Below, piece by piece: positions 54,184 through 61,971 of a stretch of 64,000 bases of DNA (positions within the stretch are counted from its first letter, which is position 1; every line of letters begins with the position of its first letter). Source of the stretch: Nocardia colli. Its GTDB lineage: Bacteria; Actinomycetota; Actinomycetes; Mycobacteriales; Mycobacteriaceae. Below the pieces are notes generated by a model. That model was not told the origin of the DNA. It saw nothing but the letters and a program-made list of their open reading frames with translations, and searched no databases. Where the stretch lies: contig NZ_VXLC01000001.1 of assembly GCF_008704205.1 (NCBI RefSeq), positions 1,302,001 to 1,366,000 of the forward strand, read 5' to 3'. The translations under genes and the position numbers were made by a program.

Positions 54184-54693
54184 ATGACCGGACTCGCCGA
54201 AGCCGCTGATCATGGCCCACAGGGCACCGGGAGCGGCCAGGGACCGGAGTCCGCACACGGGGACAACTGTTTCGGCTGTGGACCGGCCAATCGAGCCGGG
54301 GTAGCGATGGTGTCGGCGCTGGTGGACGGGCGTCTCACCGGCACCTGCACCTTCGACGAGAAACACCAGGGCGCACCGGGCCTGGCGCACGGCGGCGTGG
54401 TCGCGGCCGTGCTGGACGAGGCCTCGGGCACCGTGCCGACGCACAGCGGGATCCCCGCGGTGACCGCCAAACTCACGGTGAACTACGTCAAGCCCGCGCC
54501 GCTGCATCGCCAGATGGCGGTGTCCGCGCACATCGATCGCCGCGACGGCGACCGCAAGCTGCACATCTACGCCCGGCTCGAACTCGACGGCGAACTCATC
54601 GCCGAGTCCGACGCGCCGTTCATCGTCGTCACCCCGGAGCACTTCCGCGCGCACGGCGCCAAGGAGGGCGAGCTGCCCTTCCTCGGCGTGTGA
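54184..54693 (+). CDS. PaaI-type hotdog-fold thioesterase
   Basis: A 169-residue hotdog-fold protein. Residues 55-150 contain the thioesterase core: KHQGAPGLAHGGVVAAVLDEASGTVP (HGG-x7-DE motif) and VTAKLTVNYVKPAPLHRQMAVSAHI, with CFGCGPANRAGVAM giving a small Cys pair at the N-terminal side. Hydrolyses acyl-CoA thioesters in related proteins. ATG 54184 follows a G-rich tract; GTG 54178 is possible. Adjacent stop codons with the convergent hydrolase gene are one base apart. Confidence 0.85.
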   Translation: MTGLAEAADHGPQGTGSGQGPESAHGDNCFGCGPANRAGVAMVSALVDGRLTGTCTFDEKHQGAPGLAHGGVVAAVLDEASGTVPTHSGIPAVTAKLTVNYVKPAPLHRQMAVSAHIDRRDGDRKLHIYARLELDGELIAESDAPFIVVTPEHFRAHGAKEGELPFLGV

Positions 54694-54694
54694 T

Positions 54695-56035
54695 TCAGCG
54701 GATGCCGGGCGCGTCCGGGCCGAGGCAGGCCATGATCGCGCAGCCCGGCGCGTTGTCCGCGAAGGGCGGGGCCAACGGGAAGTTCAAGCAGGACAGGACA
54801 TCGCAGCCGGGATAGGCGAACGGTCCGGCTCCGAAAACCGCGAGCACGAAGTTCAGATCGACGAACTGGCTCGGGTTCAATCGCACCGGCGGTTCGACAT
54901 ACGGTCCCGGGTCGGGCATGGGCGGTTCCTGGAACGCCGCGAACAACCGGCGGAAGAATTCGTGTGGCAGTTCCGCGATGTTCTGGATGGTGCCGGAGAT
55001 CCCGTACTGGCTGACATTGCCGAAGAATCCGGTCCACATCACCACCAGGTCCAGGCTCGGGATGATGAAGATGTTGTTGAGGCCGAGCCCGGCCATCATG
55101 TACACATCGGCGGGCAGGATGCTGTCCGATTCCGCGCACCCCGGTCCGAGCCAGAACAGATAGCCGTAGCACTTGTTGGCCATCGACGGCTCGCGCGCCT
55201 GCCGCAGGTAGTCGGCCGAGACGAGTTGCTGTGCGCCCCAACGCCCGTCATTGCTGGTGAGCAGTCCGAGCTTGGCGAAATCGTTCGGCGGAAGCAGCAG
55301 ATGCGCGTAACCGTAGGTGTGCCCCGCGCGGTCGCGCGCCCAGTAATAGTCACCGCGTTCGATGCCGAGCGGATCGAACAGTTCTCGTTGCGCGAATTGC
55401 TGAAGTGGTTCGCCGACCGCCAATTCCAGCACATAGGACAGCAGGTCGACATTGCGCTGGCTGTAGCTGAATACCGCGCCCGGCGGGTTGTCCAGCGGCA
55501 CCCCGAGCGCCTGCACCGCGCTGTTCGGGTCGATCGGCACGACGCCGGTGGCGCCCTCGGCCAAGACGCCGACCTTCATCCCTGAGGTCTCGGTGAGCAG
55601 GTTCTGCACGGTGATCGATCGATGCCCGGCGTCGCCGAGTCCGGCGGGCAGATACCGGTCGATCGGCGCGGAGATATCGAGTTTGCCTTGGTCCCAGGCG
55701 ATTCCGGCGAGCAGCGAGACCACACTCTTGGTCGCGCTCCAGATGTTCCACGCCACATTGTCGGTCGGCGCGTTGTTCGGCCCCTCGCCGATCAGGCAAT
55801 TGTGCCGGAACACCTTGATATTGATGCGATTTCGACCGGCGGCGAAGGTCAATGCCGCGGCCAGCCGCGCACTGTCCAGCCCGGCCTGTTCCGGCGTCGC
55901 CCGGGCCAATTCCCGACCGGATTGCACCTCGCAGCTCACCGGTTCGGCGGAAGCCTGCCCGCTGCCGGCGAATAGATTCCCCGCGACCAGCGATAACACC
56001 GCGAACCCAACGAGGAACCCACCGAATCGCCCCAT
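54695..56035 (-). CDS. Secreted serine hydrolase (beta-lactamase/esterase class C-like), copy 1
   Basis: A 446-residue exported hydrolase of the beta-lactamase/D-alanyl-D-alanine carboxypeptidase fold. Signal peptide at the N-terminus (GGFLVGFAVLSLVAGNLFAG). Nucleophile Ser and general-base Lys in NIWSATKSVVSLLAG (S-A-T-K). The second motif, normally Y-x-N, reads YSQ in VFSYSQRNVDLLSYVLE, a departure. Further: DYYWARDRAGHTYGYAHLLLPPNDFAKLGLL. A tail of about 100 residues (PDPGPYVEPP ... CLGPDAPGIR) has a pair-rich set of Cys. Start ATG is seven bases after TAGCCT (leaderless). Tandem paralogue of the next gene. Confidence 0.88.
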   Translation of the reverse strand: MGRFGGFLVGFAVLSLVAGNLFAGSGQASAEPVSCEVQSGRELARATPEQAGLDSARLAAALTFAAGRNRINIKVFRHNCLIGEGPNNAPTDNVAWNIWSATKSVVSLLAGIAWDQGKLDISAPIDRYLPAGLGDAGHRSITVQNLLTETSGMKVGVLAEGATGVVPIDPNSAVQALGVPLDNPPGAVFSYSQRNVDLLSYVLELAVGEPLQQFAQRELFDPLGIERGDYYWARDRAGHTYGYAHLLLPPNDFAKLGLLTSNDGRWGAQQLVSADYLRQAREPSMANKCYGYLFWLGPGCAESDSILPADVYMMAGLGLNNIFIIPSLDLVVMWTGFFGNVSQYGISGTIQNIAELPHEFFRRLFAAFQEPPMPDPGPYVEPPVRLNPSQFVDLNFVLAVFGAGPFAYPGCDVLSCLNFPLAPPFADNAPGCAIMACLGPDAPGIR

Positions 56036-56042
56036 GCGCACG

Positions 56043-56048
56043 AGGCTA
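56043..56048 (-). promoter_or_regulatory. -10 box of serine hydrolase copy 1 (leaderless)
   Basis: TAGCCT on the minus strand, seven bases before the ATG; the same box and spacing precede copy 2. Confidence 0.6.
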
Positions 56049-56095
56049 TCGCGCGAACGAGGCGGCGACCGGCGAATGGCGAGGGTGCCGGAGAT

Positions 56096-57448
56096 TCACC
56101 GGATCCCCGGCGCGTCCGGGCCGAGGCAGACCAGGATCGCGCAACCCGGTGCGGTGTCCCAAAACGGCGGGGCCAGCGGATAGTTCAGGCAGGAGAAGAC
56201 ATTGCAGCCGGGGTAGGCGTCCGGGCCGATGCCGAATACCGCGAGCAGGATGTCCGGATCGACGTACGTCCGGGGGTCGAGCACCACCGGCGGTTCGACG
56301 AACGGGCCCGGGTCGGGCAGCGGCCGATCATGGAATGCCGCGAACAGTTTGCGGAAGAATTCGTAGGGCAGTTCCGCTTGATTCTGCAGGCTGCCGGTCA
56401 CGCCTTTACCGCTGCGGTTACCGAAGAATCCGGTCCAGACCACCGTGAGGTCCAGGCTCGGAATGCCGAAAACGTTCTGCATCCCGAGGCCGTCCATCAT
56501 GAACACGTCCTCGGGCACGTTGTAGAGCGGCGCCGCGCACTCGGGTCCGAGCCAGAACAGATATCCGTAGCATTCGTTGGCCGAGGACGGCCGAAGCGCT
56601 TTGCGCAGATACTTGTCCGAGATGAGTTGCTGTGTGCCCCAGCGCCCGTCGTTGCTCACCAGCAGGCCGAGCTTGGCGAAATCGTTCGGCGGAAGCATCA
56701 GATGGGCATACCCGTAGGTGTGTCCGGCGCGGTCGCGCGCCCAGTAGTAATCGCCGCGTTCGATGCCGAGCGGATCGAACAGCTCCCGCTGCGCGAATTG
56801 CTGCAACGGTTCGCCGACCGCCAATTCGAGTACGTAACTGAGCAAGTCGACATTGCGCTGGCTGTAAGTGAACTTGGTACCCGGCGGATGGACCAGCGGC
56901 ATGCCCAACGCCTGCACGGCGCTGTTCGGGTCGATCGGCACCACGCCGCTGATGCCCTCGGTGAGCGCGCCGACCTTCAACCCCGAGGTCTCGGTGAGCA
57001 GGTTCTCCACGGTGATCGAGCGATGCTCGGTGTCGCCGAGCTCCGGCGGCAGGTAGCGGTCGATCGGCGCGGAGATATCGAGTTTGCCCTGGTCCCAAGC
57101 GATCCCGGCGAGCATCGAGACGACGCTCTTGGTGGAACTCCAGATGTTCCACGCCACGTTCCCGGTCTGCGCGTTCGTCGGCCCCTCGCCGATCAGGCAG
57201 TTGTGCCGGAACACCTGTACGTTCAACCGATTTCGGGTGGCGGCGAAGGTGAGCGCGTCCGCGAGCAGCGCCGAATCCAGGCCGACCTGCTCGGGCCGGG
57301 CCCGCGGGAACTCCCGCCCGGACTGCGGCGTGCACCGTAGGTCGCCGGCGACACGGCTCGGCGCCGCCTGCGCGCTGCCGGCGAAGACATTGCCCGCGAC
57401 CAGCGAGAACGCAGCGAACCCAACCAGGAACCCACCGAATCGCCCCAT
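56096..57448 (-). CDS. Secreted serine hydrolase (beta-lactamase/esterase class C-like), copy 2
   Basis: A 450-residue close paralogue of the preceding gene with the same signal peptide, motif order and C-terminal tail. SxxK is NIWSSTKSVVSMLAG; the second motif is again YSQ (TKFTYSQRNVDLLSYVLE); identical segments include LLTETSG and EPLQQFAQRELFDPLGIERGDYYWARDRAGHTYGYAHL. The upstream GTG (57454) is rejected in favour of ATG 57448, seven bases after TAGCCT. The high similarity extends into the promoter, indicating a recent tandem duplication. Confidence 0.88.
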   Translation of the reverse strand: MGRFGGFLVGFAAFSLVAGNVFAGSAQAAPSRVAGDLRCTPQSGREFPRARPEQVGLDSALLADALTFAATRNRLNVQVFRHNCLIGEGPTNAQTGNVAWNIWSSTKSVVSMLAGIAWDQGKLDISAPIDRYLPPELGDTEHRSITVENLLTETSGLKVGALTEGISGVVPIDPNSAVQALGMPLVHPPGTKFTYSQRNVDLLSYVLELAVGEPLQQFAQRELFDPLGIERGDYYWARDRAGHTYGYAHLMLPPNDFAKLGLLVSNDGRWGTQQLISDKYLRKALRPSSANECYGYLFWLGPECAAPLYNVPEDVFMMDGLGMQNVFGIPSLDLTVVWTGFFGNRSGKGVTGSLQNQAELPYEFFRKLFAAFHDRPLPDPGPFVEPPVVLDPRTYVDPDILLAVFGIGPDAYPGCNVFSCLNYPLAPPFWDTAPGCAILVCLGPDAPGIR

Positions 57449-57455
57449 GCGCACG

Positions 57456-57461
57456 AGGCTA
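57456..57461 (-). promoter_or_regulatory. -10 box of serine hydrolase copy 2 (leaderless)
   Basis: TAGCCT, same sequence and spacing as at copy 1. Confidence 0.6.
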
Positions 57462-57509
57462 TCGCGCAGGCCCGCCAGGACCGGGACACCTGGGCGGCGA
57501 GCCGGGCGG

Positions 57510-57547
57510 AAAACACAAACGCCGCCAGGTCAAAAAACCTGGCGGCG
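57510..57547 (-). terminator. Intrinsic terminator upstream of serine hydrolase copy 2
   Basis: Perfect 11-bp stem (57520-57530 with 57537-57547), loop TTTTTG on the minus strand, followed by a T-rich stretch TTTGTGTTTT. It faces minus-strand transcription although no protein gene lies to its right on that strand. Confidence 0.8.
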
Positions 57548-57690
57548 CTGAGTCGCCGGACGCCACGCCAGCGTCACGACTCGGAGTCGACGTCCCACAA
57601 GCGCCTCTCGGCGGGTGGTCGCTCGTAGCGACAAAGGGGTGAGGCCCGGGGCTGTCCGGACGTCGACAGTGGTGATCAACGACCACCCGC
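57510..57690 (-). ncRNA. Candidate small RNA divergent from furA
   Basis: A minus-strand terminator with U-tract implies a transcript from the 57550-57720 region, where no convincing ORF exists. On that strand the sequence is rich in short hairpins (GTCGCT-ACG-AGCGAC; CGACTCCGAGTCG; GTGGTC..ATCACCAC). No known RNA family recognised. The 326 bp between copy 2 and furA otherwise hold only the furA promoter. Confidence 0.35.
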
Positions 57691-57732
57691 CCGGATGTAT
57701 TCCGCGGCAGCGGATGTGATGCGCGCCACTGT

Positions 57733-57759
57733 CCTTTTCTTGACTAATTCCAGAAAAGG
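57733..57759. promoter_or_regulatory. FurA operator/promoter
   Basis: A near-perfect 27-bp dyad with 8-bp arms CCTTTTCT / AGAAAAGG around TGACTAATTCC; it contains CTTGACTAATTCCAG, the box conserved before mycobacterial furA genes and bound by FurA. TTGACT would be the -35. Confidence 0.75.
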
Positions 57760-57774
57760 TGGAGGATCGAAGGC

Positions 57775-58218
57775 ATGCGCACCAACCACACCGATCCCCG
57801 GACGCAGCTGCGTGCGGCCGGTCTGCGGGTCACCGCCCCGCGGGTCGCGGTGCTGGACGCGGTCGCCGCCGCGCCGCATTCCGATGCGGATCGGGTGGCG
57901 GCCACCGTCCGGGAAGCCCTGGGTTCGGTGTCCACGCAGGCCGTCTACGACGTGCTGAGGGCCTGCGTGCACGCCGGACTCCTGCGGCGCATCGAGCCGG
58001 CCGGCTCGGCCGCGCTGTACGAGACCCGCGCCGGGGACAACCATCACCACCTGGTGTGCCGTAGCTGCGGCACGGTCGTCGACATCGACTGTGCCGTGGG
58101 CGCAGCGCCCTGCCTGACCCCCGCCGACGACCACGGTTTCGCGGTCGACGAGGCGGAGGTCGTCTTCTGGGGCCTATGCCCGGCCTGCCGCGCGAACAGC
58201 GGCAGCAATCCTGATTGA
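57775..58218 (+). CDS. furA: Fur family regulator FurA
   Basis: A 147-residue Fur/PerR-type repressor. Winged helix at about residues 8-85 ([64 protein letters not shown]); metal site [17 protein letters not shown] and second Cys pair CPACRA. It represses its own operon and senses peroxide through a metal-cysteine or His centre. GGTGGAGG lies upstream of ATG; the operator is at 57733. Followed by the catalase, forming a peroxide-response operon. Confidence 0.94.
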   Translation: MRTNHTDPRTQLRAAGLRVTAPRVAVLDAVAAAPHSDADRVAATVREALGSVSTQAVYDVLRACVHAGLLRRIEPAGSAALYETRAGDNHHHLVCRSCGTVVDIDCAVGAAPCLTPADDHGFAVDEAEVVFWGLCPACRANSGSNPD

Positions 58219-58273
58219 GCCGCGGGGGTACAGCCCACCCCCGGGCATTCGTGACGACGAGGAGGCTTCGAGA

Positions 58274-59761
58274 ATGACCAAGCCGACAACCACCAACACC
58301 GGCACCCCGGTGCAGAGCGACGACGAATCGCTCACCGCCGGAACGCAAGGCCCGATCCTGCTGCACGACCACTACCTGATCGAGAAGCTCGCCCAGTTCA
58401 ACCGCGAGCGGGTGCCGGAGCGGATCGTGCACGCCAAGGGCGCGGGCGCCTACGGCGAGCTGGTGGTGACCAACGACGTCAGCCGCTACACCAAGGCCAA
58501 GCTGTTCCAGCCGGGTGCGCGGACCGAGTCGCTGGTCCGGTTCTCCACCGTCGCCGGCGAGCAGGGCAGCCCCGACACCTGGCGCGACCCCCGGGGTTTC
58601 GCGGTGAAGTTCTACACCGAGGACGGCAACTACGACCTCGTCGGCAACAACACCCCGGTCTTCTTCATCAAGGACCCGATCAAGTTCCCCGACTTCATCC
58701 GGTCGCAGAAGCGCTTGCCCGGCAACGGACTTCGCGACCACAACATGCAGTGGGACTTCTGGACCCTGCGCCCGGAGACCGCGCACCAGGTGACCTGGCT
58801 GATGGGTGACCGCGGCATCCCGAAGACCTACCGGCACATGAACGGCTACGGCTCGCACACCTATCAGTGGGTCAACGAGGCCGGCGAGCGCTTCTGGGTG
58901 AAGTACCACTTCAAGACCGACCAGGGCGTGGACTACCTCACCCAGGCCGACGCGGACCGGATCGCCGGCGAGAACGCCGACTTCCACCGCAAGGATCTGT
59001 GGGACTCGATCGAGCGCGGCGACTTCCCGAGCTGGACCCTGCACGTGCAGGTGATGCCGGCCGCCGACGCGGAGGGCTACCGGTTCAACCCGTTCGACCT
59101 GACCAAGGTGTGGTCGCACAAGGACTACCCGCTGATCGAGGTCGGCAAGTGGACGCTGAACCGCAACCCGGGCAACTACTTCGTCGACATCGAGCAGGCC
59201 GCGTTCGAGCCGTCGAATGTCGTTCCGGGCATCGGCTTCTCGCCGGACAAGATGCTGCTCGGCCGGGTGTTCGCCTACGCGGACGCGCACCGCTACCGGA
59301 TCGGCACCAACTACGCGCAGCTGCCGCCGAACCTGCCGCGGGCCGCGGCGGTGAACTCCTACTCCAAGGAGGGCGCGATGCGGTTCGCCTACAACGATGC
59401 GACCGTGCCGGTGTACGCGCCGAACTCCTATGGCGGACCGCACGCCGACCCGGCGCAGGCGCCGGACGGCGGTCTGTGGGAGTTCGATCCGACGATGGTG
59501 CGGGCGGGTTACGTCCAGCACGCCGAGGACGGCGACTTCACCCAGGCGGGGACGCTGGTTCGCGAGGTACTCAACGATGACCAGCGCGAGCGCCTGGTGA
59601 ACAACATCGTCGGGCACGTGCTCGGCGGCGTGCAGGAGCCGGTGCTGAGCCGGGTGTTCGAGTACTGGACGAACGTGGATCCCGATCTCGGCAAGCGCGT
59701 CGAGGAGGGCGTCCGGGCCGGTCTCGATGCCGGTTCGACGCCGCCGCCGGCGCAGGGCTGA
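58274..59761 (+). CDS. katA: Monofunctional haem catalase
   Basis: A 495-residue clade 3-like catalase. Catalytic His in [17 protein letters not shown] and Asn in [12 protein letters not shown] ([12 protein letters not shown]) are present; the proximal haem Tyr sits in [57 protein letters not shown] is the classical conserved segment. In mycobacteria furA drives katG, a catalase-peroxidase; here the FurA partner is a monofunctional catalase. GGAGG eight bases before ATG. Confidence 0.96.
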   Translation: MTKPTTTNTGTPVQSDDESLTAGTQGPILLHDHYLIEKLAQFNRERVPERIVHAKGAGAYGELVVTNDVSRYTKAKLFQPGARTESLVRFSTVAGEQGSPDTWRDPRGFAVKFYTEDGNYDLVGNNTPVFFIKDPIKFPDFIRSQKRLPGNGLRDHNMQWDFWTLRPETAHQVTWLMGDRGIPKTYRHMNGYGSHTYQWVNEAGERFWVKYHFKTDQGVDYLTQADADRIAGENADFHRKDLWDSIERGDFPSWTLHVQVMPAADAEGYRFNPFDLTKVWSHKDYPLIEVGKWTLNRNPGNYFVDIEQAAFEPSNVVPGIGFSPDKMLLGRVFAYADAHRYRIGTNYAQLPPNLPRAAAVNSYSKEGAMRFAYNDATVPVYAPNSYGGPHADPAQAPDGGLWEFDPTMVRAGYVQHAEDGDFTQAGTLVREVLNDDQRERLVNNIVGHVLGGVQEPVLSRVFEYWTNVDPDLGKRVEEGVRAGLDAGSTPPPAQG

Positions 59762-59770
59762 TCGTGACAT

Positions 59771-59820
59771 CGAGGCGGGTGCGCACCTCGGGTGCGCACC
59801 CGAGGTGCGCACCCGCCTCG
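59771..59820. repeat. Perfect 50-bp palindrome after katA
   Basis: 25-bp arms with no unpaired centre (59771-59795 with 59796-59820). It contains three copies of the 10-bp palindrome GGTGCGCACC at 59778, 59791 and 59804, an exact 13-bp period. It can act as a terminator, but lacks U-tract and its regular substructure is unusual for one. Confidence 0.9.
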
Positions 59821-59891
59821 GTCATAGCCGCAGGTCATACGGACTGAGGTCTCGGTTTGCCGGGCGTCGGCCCGCCTGCGAAAGTGATGGG

Positions 59892-60815
59892 ATGTTTCGG
59901 CTGACGCGTGATTCCCGGGTGGCCTTGACCACCGCCGCTCTCGTCCTACCGTTGCTCGCCGCATGCGGCCCCGATTCCACTACGGCACATACCGACTCGC
60001 CGACCTCCAGCGCCCAGTCCGGCAACTCGTCGGCCGCGGAGCTGGCCGCGCTGGAAAAGAAGTACGACGCGCGGATCGGCGTGTTCGCGGTCGACACCGG
60101 CAGCGGCAAGACGCTGACCGCGCGCGCCGACGAACGCTTCCCGTTCCTGTCCACCTTCAAAGGCCTGGCCGCCGCGGCCCTGCTGAAGGCGCATCCACTC
60201 GACACCGGCTACTTCGACCGGGTCATCCACTACACCGACGCCGACCTGCTGAGCTATTCGCCGGTCACCAAGACCAAGGTCGCCGAGGGTATGACCGTCG
60301 CCCAGCTCGCCGAGGCCGCGATCACCCAGAGCGACAATACCGCGGGCAACCTCCTGCTCCGCGAACTCGGTGGCCCGCAAGGACTCACCGGCTTCCTGCG
60401 CGGCATCGGCGACCAGGTGAGCCACCTCGATCGCTGGGAGCCGGAGCTCAACACCGCCATTCCCGGCGACGAACGCGACACCACCACCCCGGCGGCGCTC
60501 GCCACCGACTACCGCGCGCTGGTGGTCGGTGACGCGCTCGGCGCGCCGGAGCGGGCGCGGCTGACCGGCTGGCTGAAGGCGAACACCACCGGCGACAAGC
60601 GAATTCGCGCGGGCGTGCCGGCCGGCTGGAGCACCGGCGACAAGACCGGCACCGGCGACTACGGCTGCGCGCACGACGCGGCGGTCACCTGGCCGGACGG
60701 CTCGGCCGCCCCGCTGGTCATCGCGATCCAGACCTGCAAGTCGGTCAAGGAAGCCGAATCGAGCAACGACGTGATCGCCGACGCCACCAGGGTGGCCGTC
60801 GAAGCCGTGCACTGA
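59892..60815 (+). CDS. bla: Class A beta-lactamase, lipoprotein
   Basis: A 307-residue class A serine beta-lactamase. Lipoprotein signal ([14 protein letters not shown], Cys24). Motifs: S70-x-x-K in [14 protein letters not shown] in [15 protein letters not shown]166-type in [23 protein letters not shown] in [14 protein letters not shown]. The family in Nocardia (AST-1, FAR-1, BRA-1) is close; Cys directly after the KTG segment (DYGC) may form a disulfide with another Cys in the enzyme. Hydrolyses penicillins and some cephalosporins. Start ATG gives the signal peptide; no good ribosome site seen. Confidence 0.95.
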   Translation: MFRLTRDSRVALTTAALVLPLLAACGPDSTTAHTDSPTSSAQSGNSSAAELAALEKKYDARIGVFAVDTGSGKTLTARADERFPFLSTFKGLAAAALLKAHPLDTGYFDRVIHYTDADLLSYSPVTKTKVAEGMTVAQLAEAAITQSDNTAGNLLLRELGGPQGLTGFLRGIGDQVSHLDRWEPELNTAIPGDERDTTTPAALATDYRALVVGDALGAPERARLTGWLKANTTGDKRIRAGVPAGWSTGDKTGTGDYGCAHDAAVTWPDGSAAPLVIAIQTCKSVKEAESSNDVIADATRVAVEAVH

Positions 60816-60832
60816 CGCTGATTACGTCGTCC

Positions 60833-61273
60833 TCAGGCCGCCGCGCGCCGGGCGCGCAAGCCGGCGATGCCGATGAGCAGGTCGGCGATGATCTCGAAAA
60901 TCGCCGCGAACCAAGAGAATCCGTTCACCTTGGCCGCGGCGGGCGCGTTGATGAAGCTGTCGCTGAGCGGACCGAACCAGTCCGGGAACAGATGCACCAG
61001 GACGAACCCGGCGGCACTGACGAACCCGATCCCGACGGCCGCGAGCGCCGCCCACCGATGACCGGTGAACACCAGCACGACGGTCGCGACACCGAGCACG
61101 AATTGCACTGTGCCGAGCACCATTACGGTGCTGGAGACGGTGTCCATCCCGCGCCGCAGATGATCGGCGCCATGAGTGAGTAGCGCCACCGCGAACAGAG
61201 CGGTAGCCCAACGTAATTGGGAGAAGGCCGGGCCTGCGGCGAGATCGGGCCGGGCGGCTGTCGGGTGCGTCAT
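60833..61273 (-). CDS. Small four-helix membrane protein
   Basis: A 146-residue protein with four hydrophobic helices (about 20-40, 48-70, 74-95, 113-135; LRWATALFAVALLTHGADHL, VMVLGTVQFVLGVATVVLVFTG, WAALAAVGIGFVSAAGFVLVHLFPDW, FSWFAAIFEIIADLLIGIAG). HGADH near helix 1 could bind metal. Family not recognised. ATG at 61273 is preceded by GGGGGT. Lies downstream of the 19-codon ORF, with a hairpin between. Confidence 0.75.
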   Translation of the reverse strand: MTHPTAARPDLAAGPAFSQLRWATALFAVALLTHGADHLRRGMDTVSSTVMVLGTVQFVLGVATVVLVFTGHRWAALAAVGIGFVSAAGFVLVHLFPDWFGPLSDSFINAPAAAKVNGFSWFAAIFEIIADLLIGIAGLRARRAAA

Positions 61274-61339
61274 CGTGACCCCCATCGGAGGAGACGCGGC
61301 GGCAACGGTGCACGCCGCTCTACGACCGAGTGTAGTAGA

Positions 61340-61359
61340 CCTGGCCGGTTCCGGCCAGG
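61340..61359 (-). terminator. Hairpin between the 19-codon ORF and the membrane gene
   Basis: Perfect 9-bp stem (61340-61348 with 61351-61359) and two-base loop, no U-tract. Sits 14 bases after the mini-ORF stop; may be a partial terminator or RNA-stability element. Confidence 0.5.
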
Positions 61360-61372
61360 TTTCTGTCCACGG

Positions 61373-61432
61373 CTACAGCAGGCCCCACCAATACAGCACG
61401 CAGGCCAATACCCAGACCACCACGGTTTCCAT
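61373..61432 (-). CDS. Nineteen-residue hydrophobic peptide (sORF)
   Basis: Encodes METVVVWVLACVLYWWGLL, a single hydrophobic helix with Trp at the interface. ATG is preceded by GGGAG five bases away. It could be a membrane micro-peptide or regulatory ORF. It is upstream of the small four-helix gene on the same strand. Support rests on the ribosome site and composition. Confidence 0.5.
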   Translation of the reverse strand: METVVVWVLACVLYWWGLL

Positions 61433-61600
61433 CGTTGCTCCCAATCTCCTGCACGCACCTGTCTCCATCATCCGTCATCCGGGACCGGTTGATACAAACG
61501 CGGCACATTCGTCACCCATCTGACGCCATCACCTGCGGTTTTACGCCTGCAAGGTGTTCTTAAGTCCGTGCTAAGCCCGCGCAGGCATTGTTTGTCTCAA

Positions 61601-61760
61601 CACCGAACGCTCCGGTTTGGGGGAACCGGAGCGTTCGGTGGGTCAGTCCACCACCGGGGGTGGGGAACGGAGCGTGACCTGTCTTCGAGGGGTTGACAGG
61701 TCGGGCTCCGGGGGAGAGTGCTTGCCGGGCCGGTCCACGAGGGGTGACCGGCCTGGCAGG
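61601..61760. other. Non-coding hairpin cluster with G-rich loops
   Basis: The 539-bp gap from 61433 to 61971 holds no supported gene. It carries a perfect 17-bp stem (61601-61617 with 61624-61640, loop TGGGGG), CCACC/GGTGG (61648-61663), an 8-bp stem (61676-61683 with 61695-61702, loop TTCGAGGGGTT) and a 15-bp stem with two G-U pairs (61721-61735 with 61746-61760, loop CACGAGGGGT). CGAGGGG recurs at 61875. Confidence 0.6.
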
Positions 61761-61924
61761 CCACTCGGGACACCGGACACGTTTTCGCAGGCTCTTCCGG
61801 GAGCTGACCGGCAACGGACACCGAAGTTGCCACTGCTGAAGGTAACCGCGGGTGCGCGGGCGATGATCCCGAGACGAGGGGCGGCCGGACCGGTTTCGGA
61901 GGGTAATCGGCCCGGCGCCACGGG

Positions 61925-61938
61925 TAGAACTTGTTCTA
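61925..61938. promoter_or_regulatory. KstR-like operator before the P450 gene
   Basis: TAGAACTTGTTCTA matches the KstR consensus TNNAACNNGTTNNA of steroid-catabolism repressors. It overlaps the start of the -35 (61937-61942), a repressing position. Confidence 0.65.
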
Positions 61939-61965
61939 GACACTTTTGCGTATTTGTCTTACCGT
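61937..61965 (+). promoter_or_regulatory. Promoter of the CYP130-like operon (leaderless)
   Basis: TAGACA (61937-61942), 17-base spacer, TACCGT (61960-61965), then six bases to the ATG. No ribosome site. Confidence 0.75.
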
Positions 61966-61971
61966 CAATAC

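Noticed and set aside
57459..57686. Minus-strand ORF of 75 codons upstream of furA
   Set aside because: Runs through the terminator hairpin and has no family features; a non-coding RNA is more likely.
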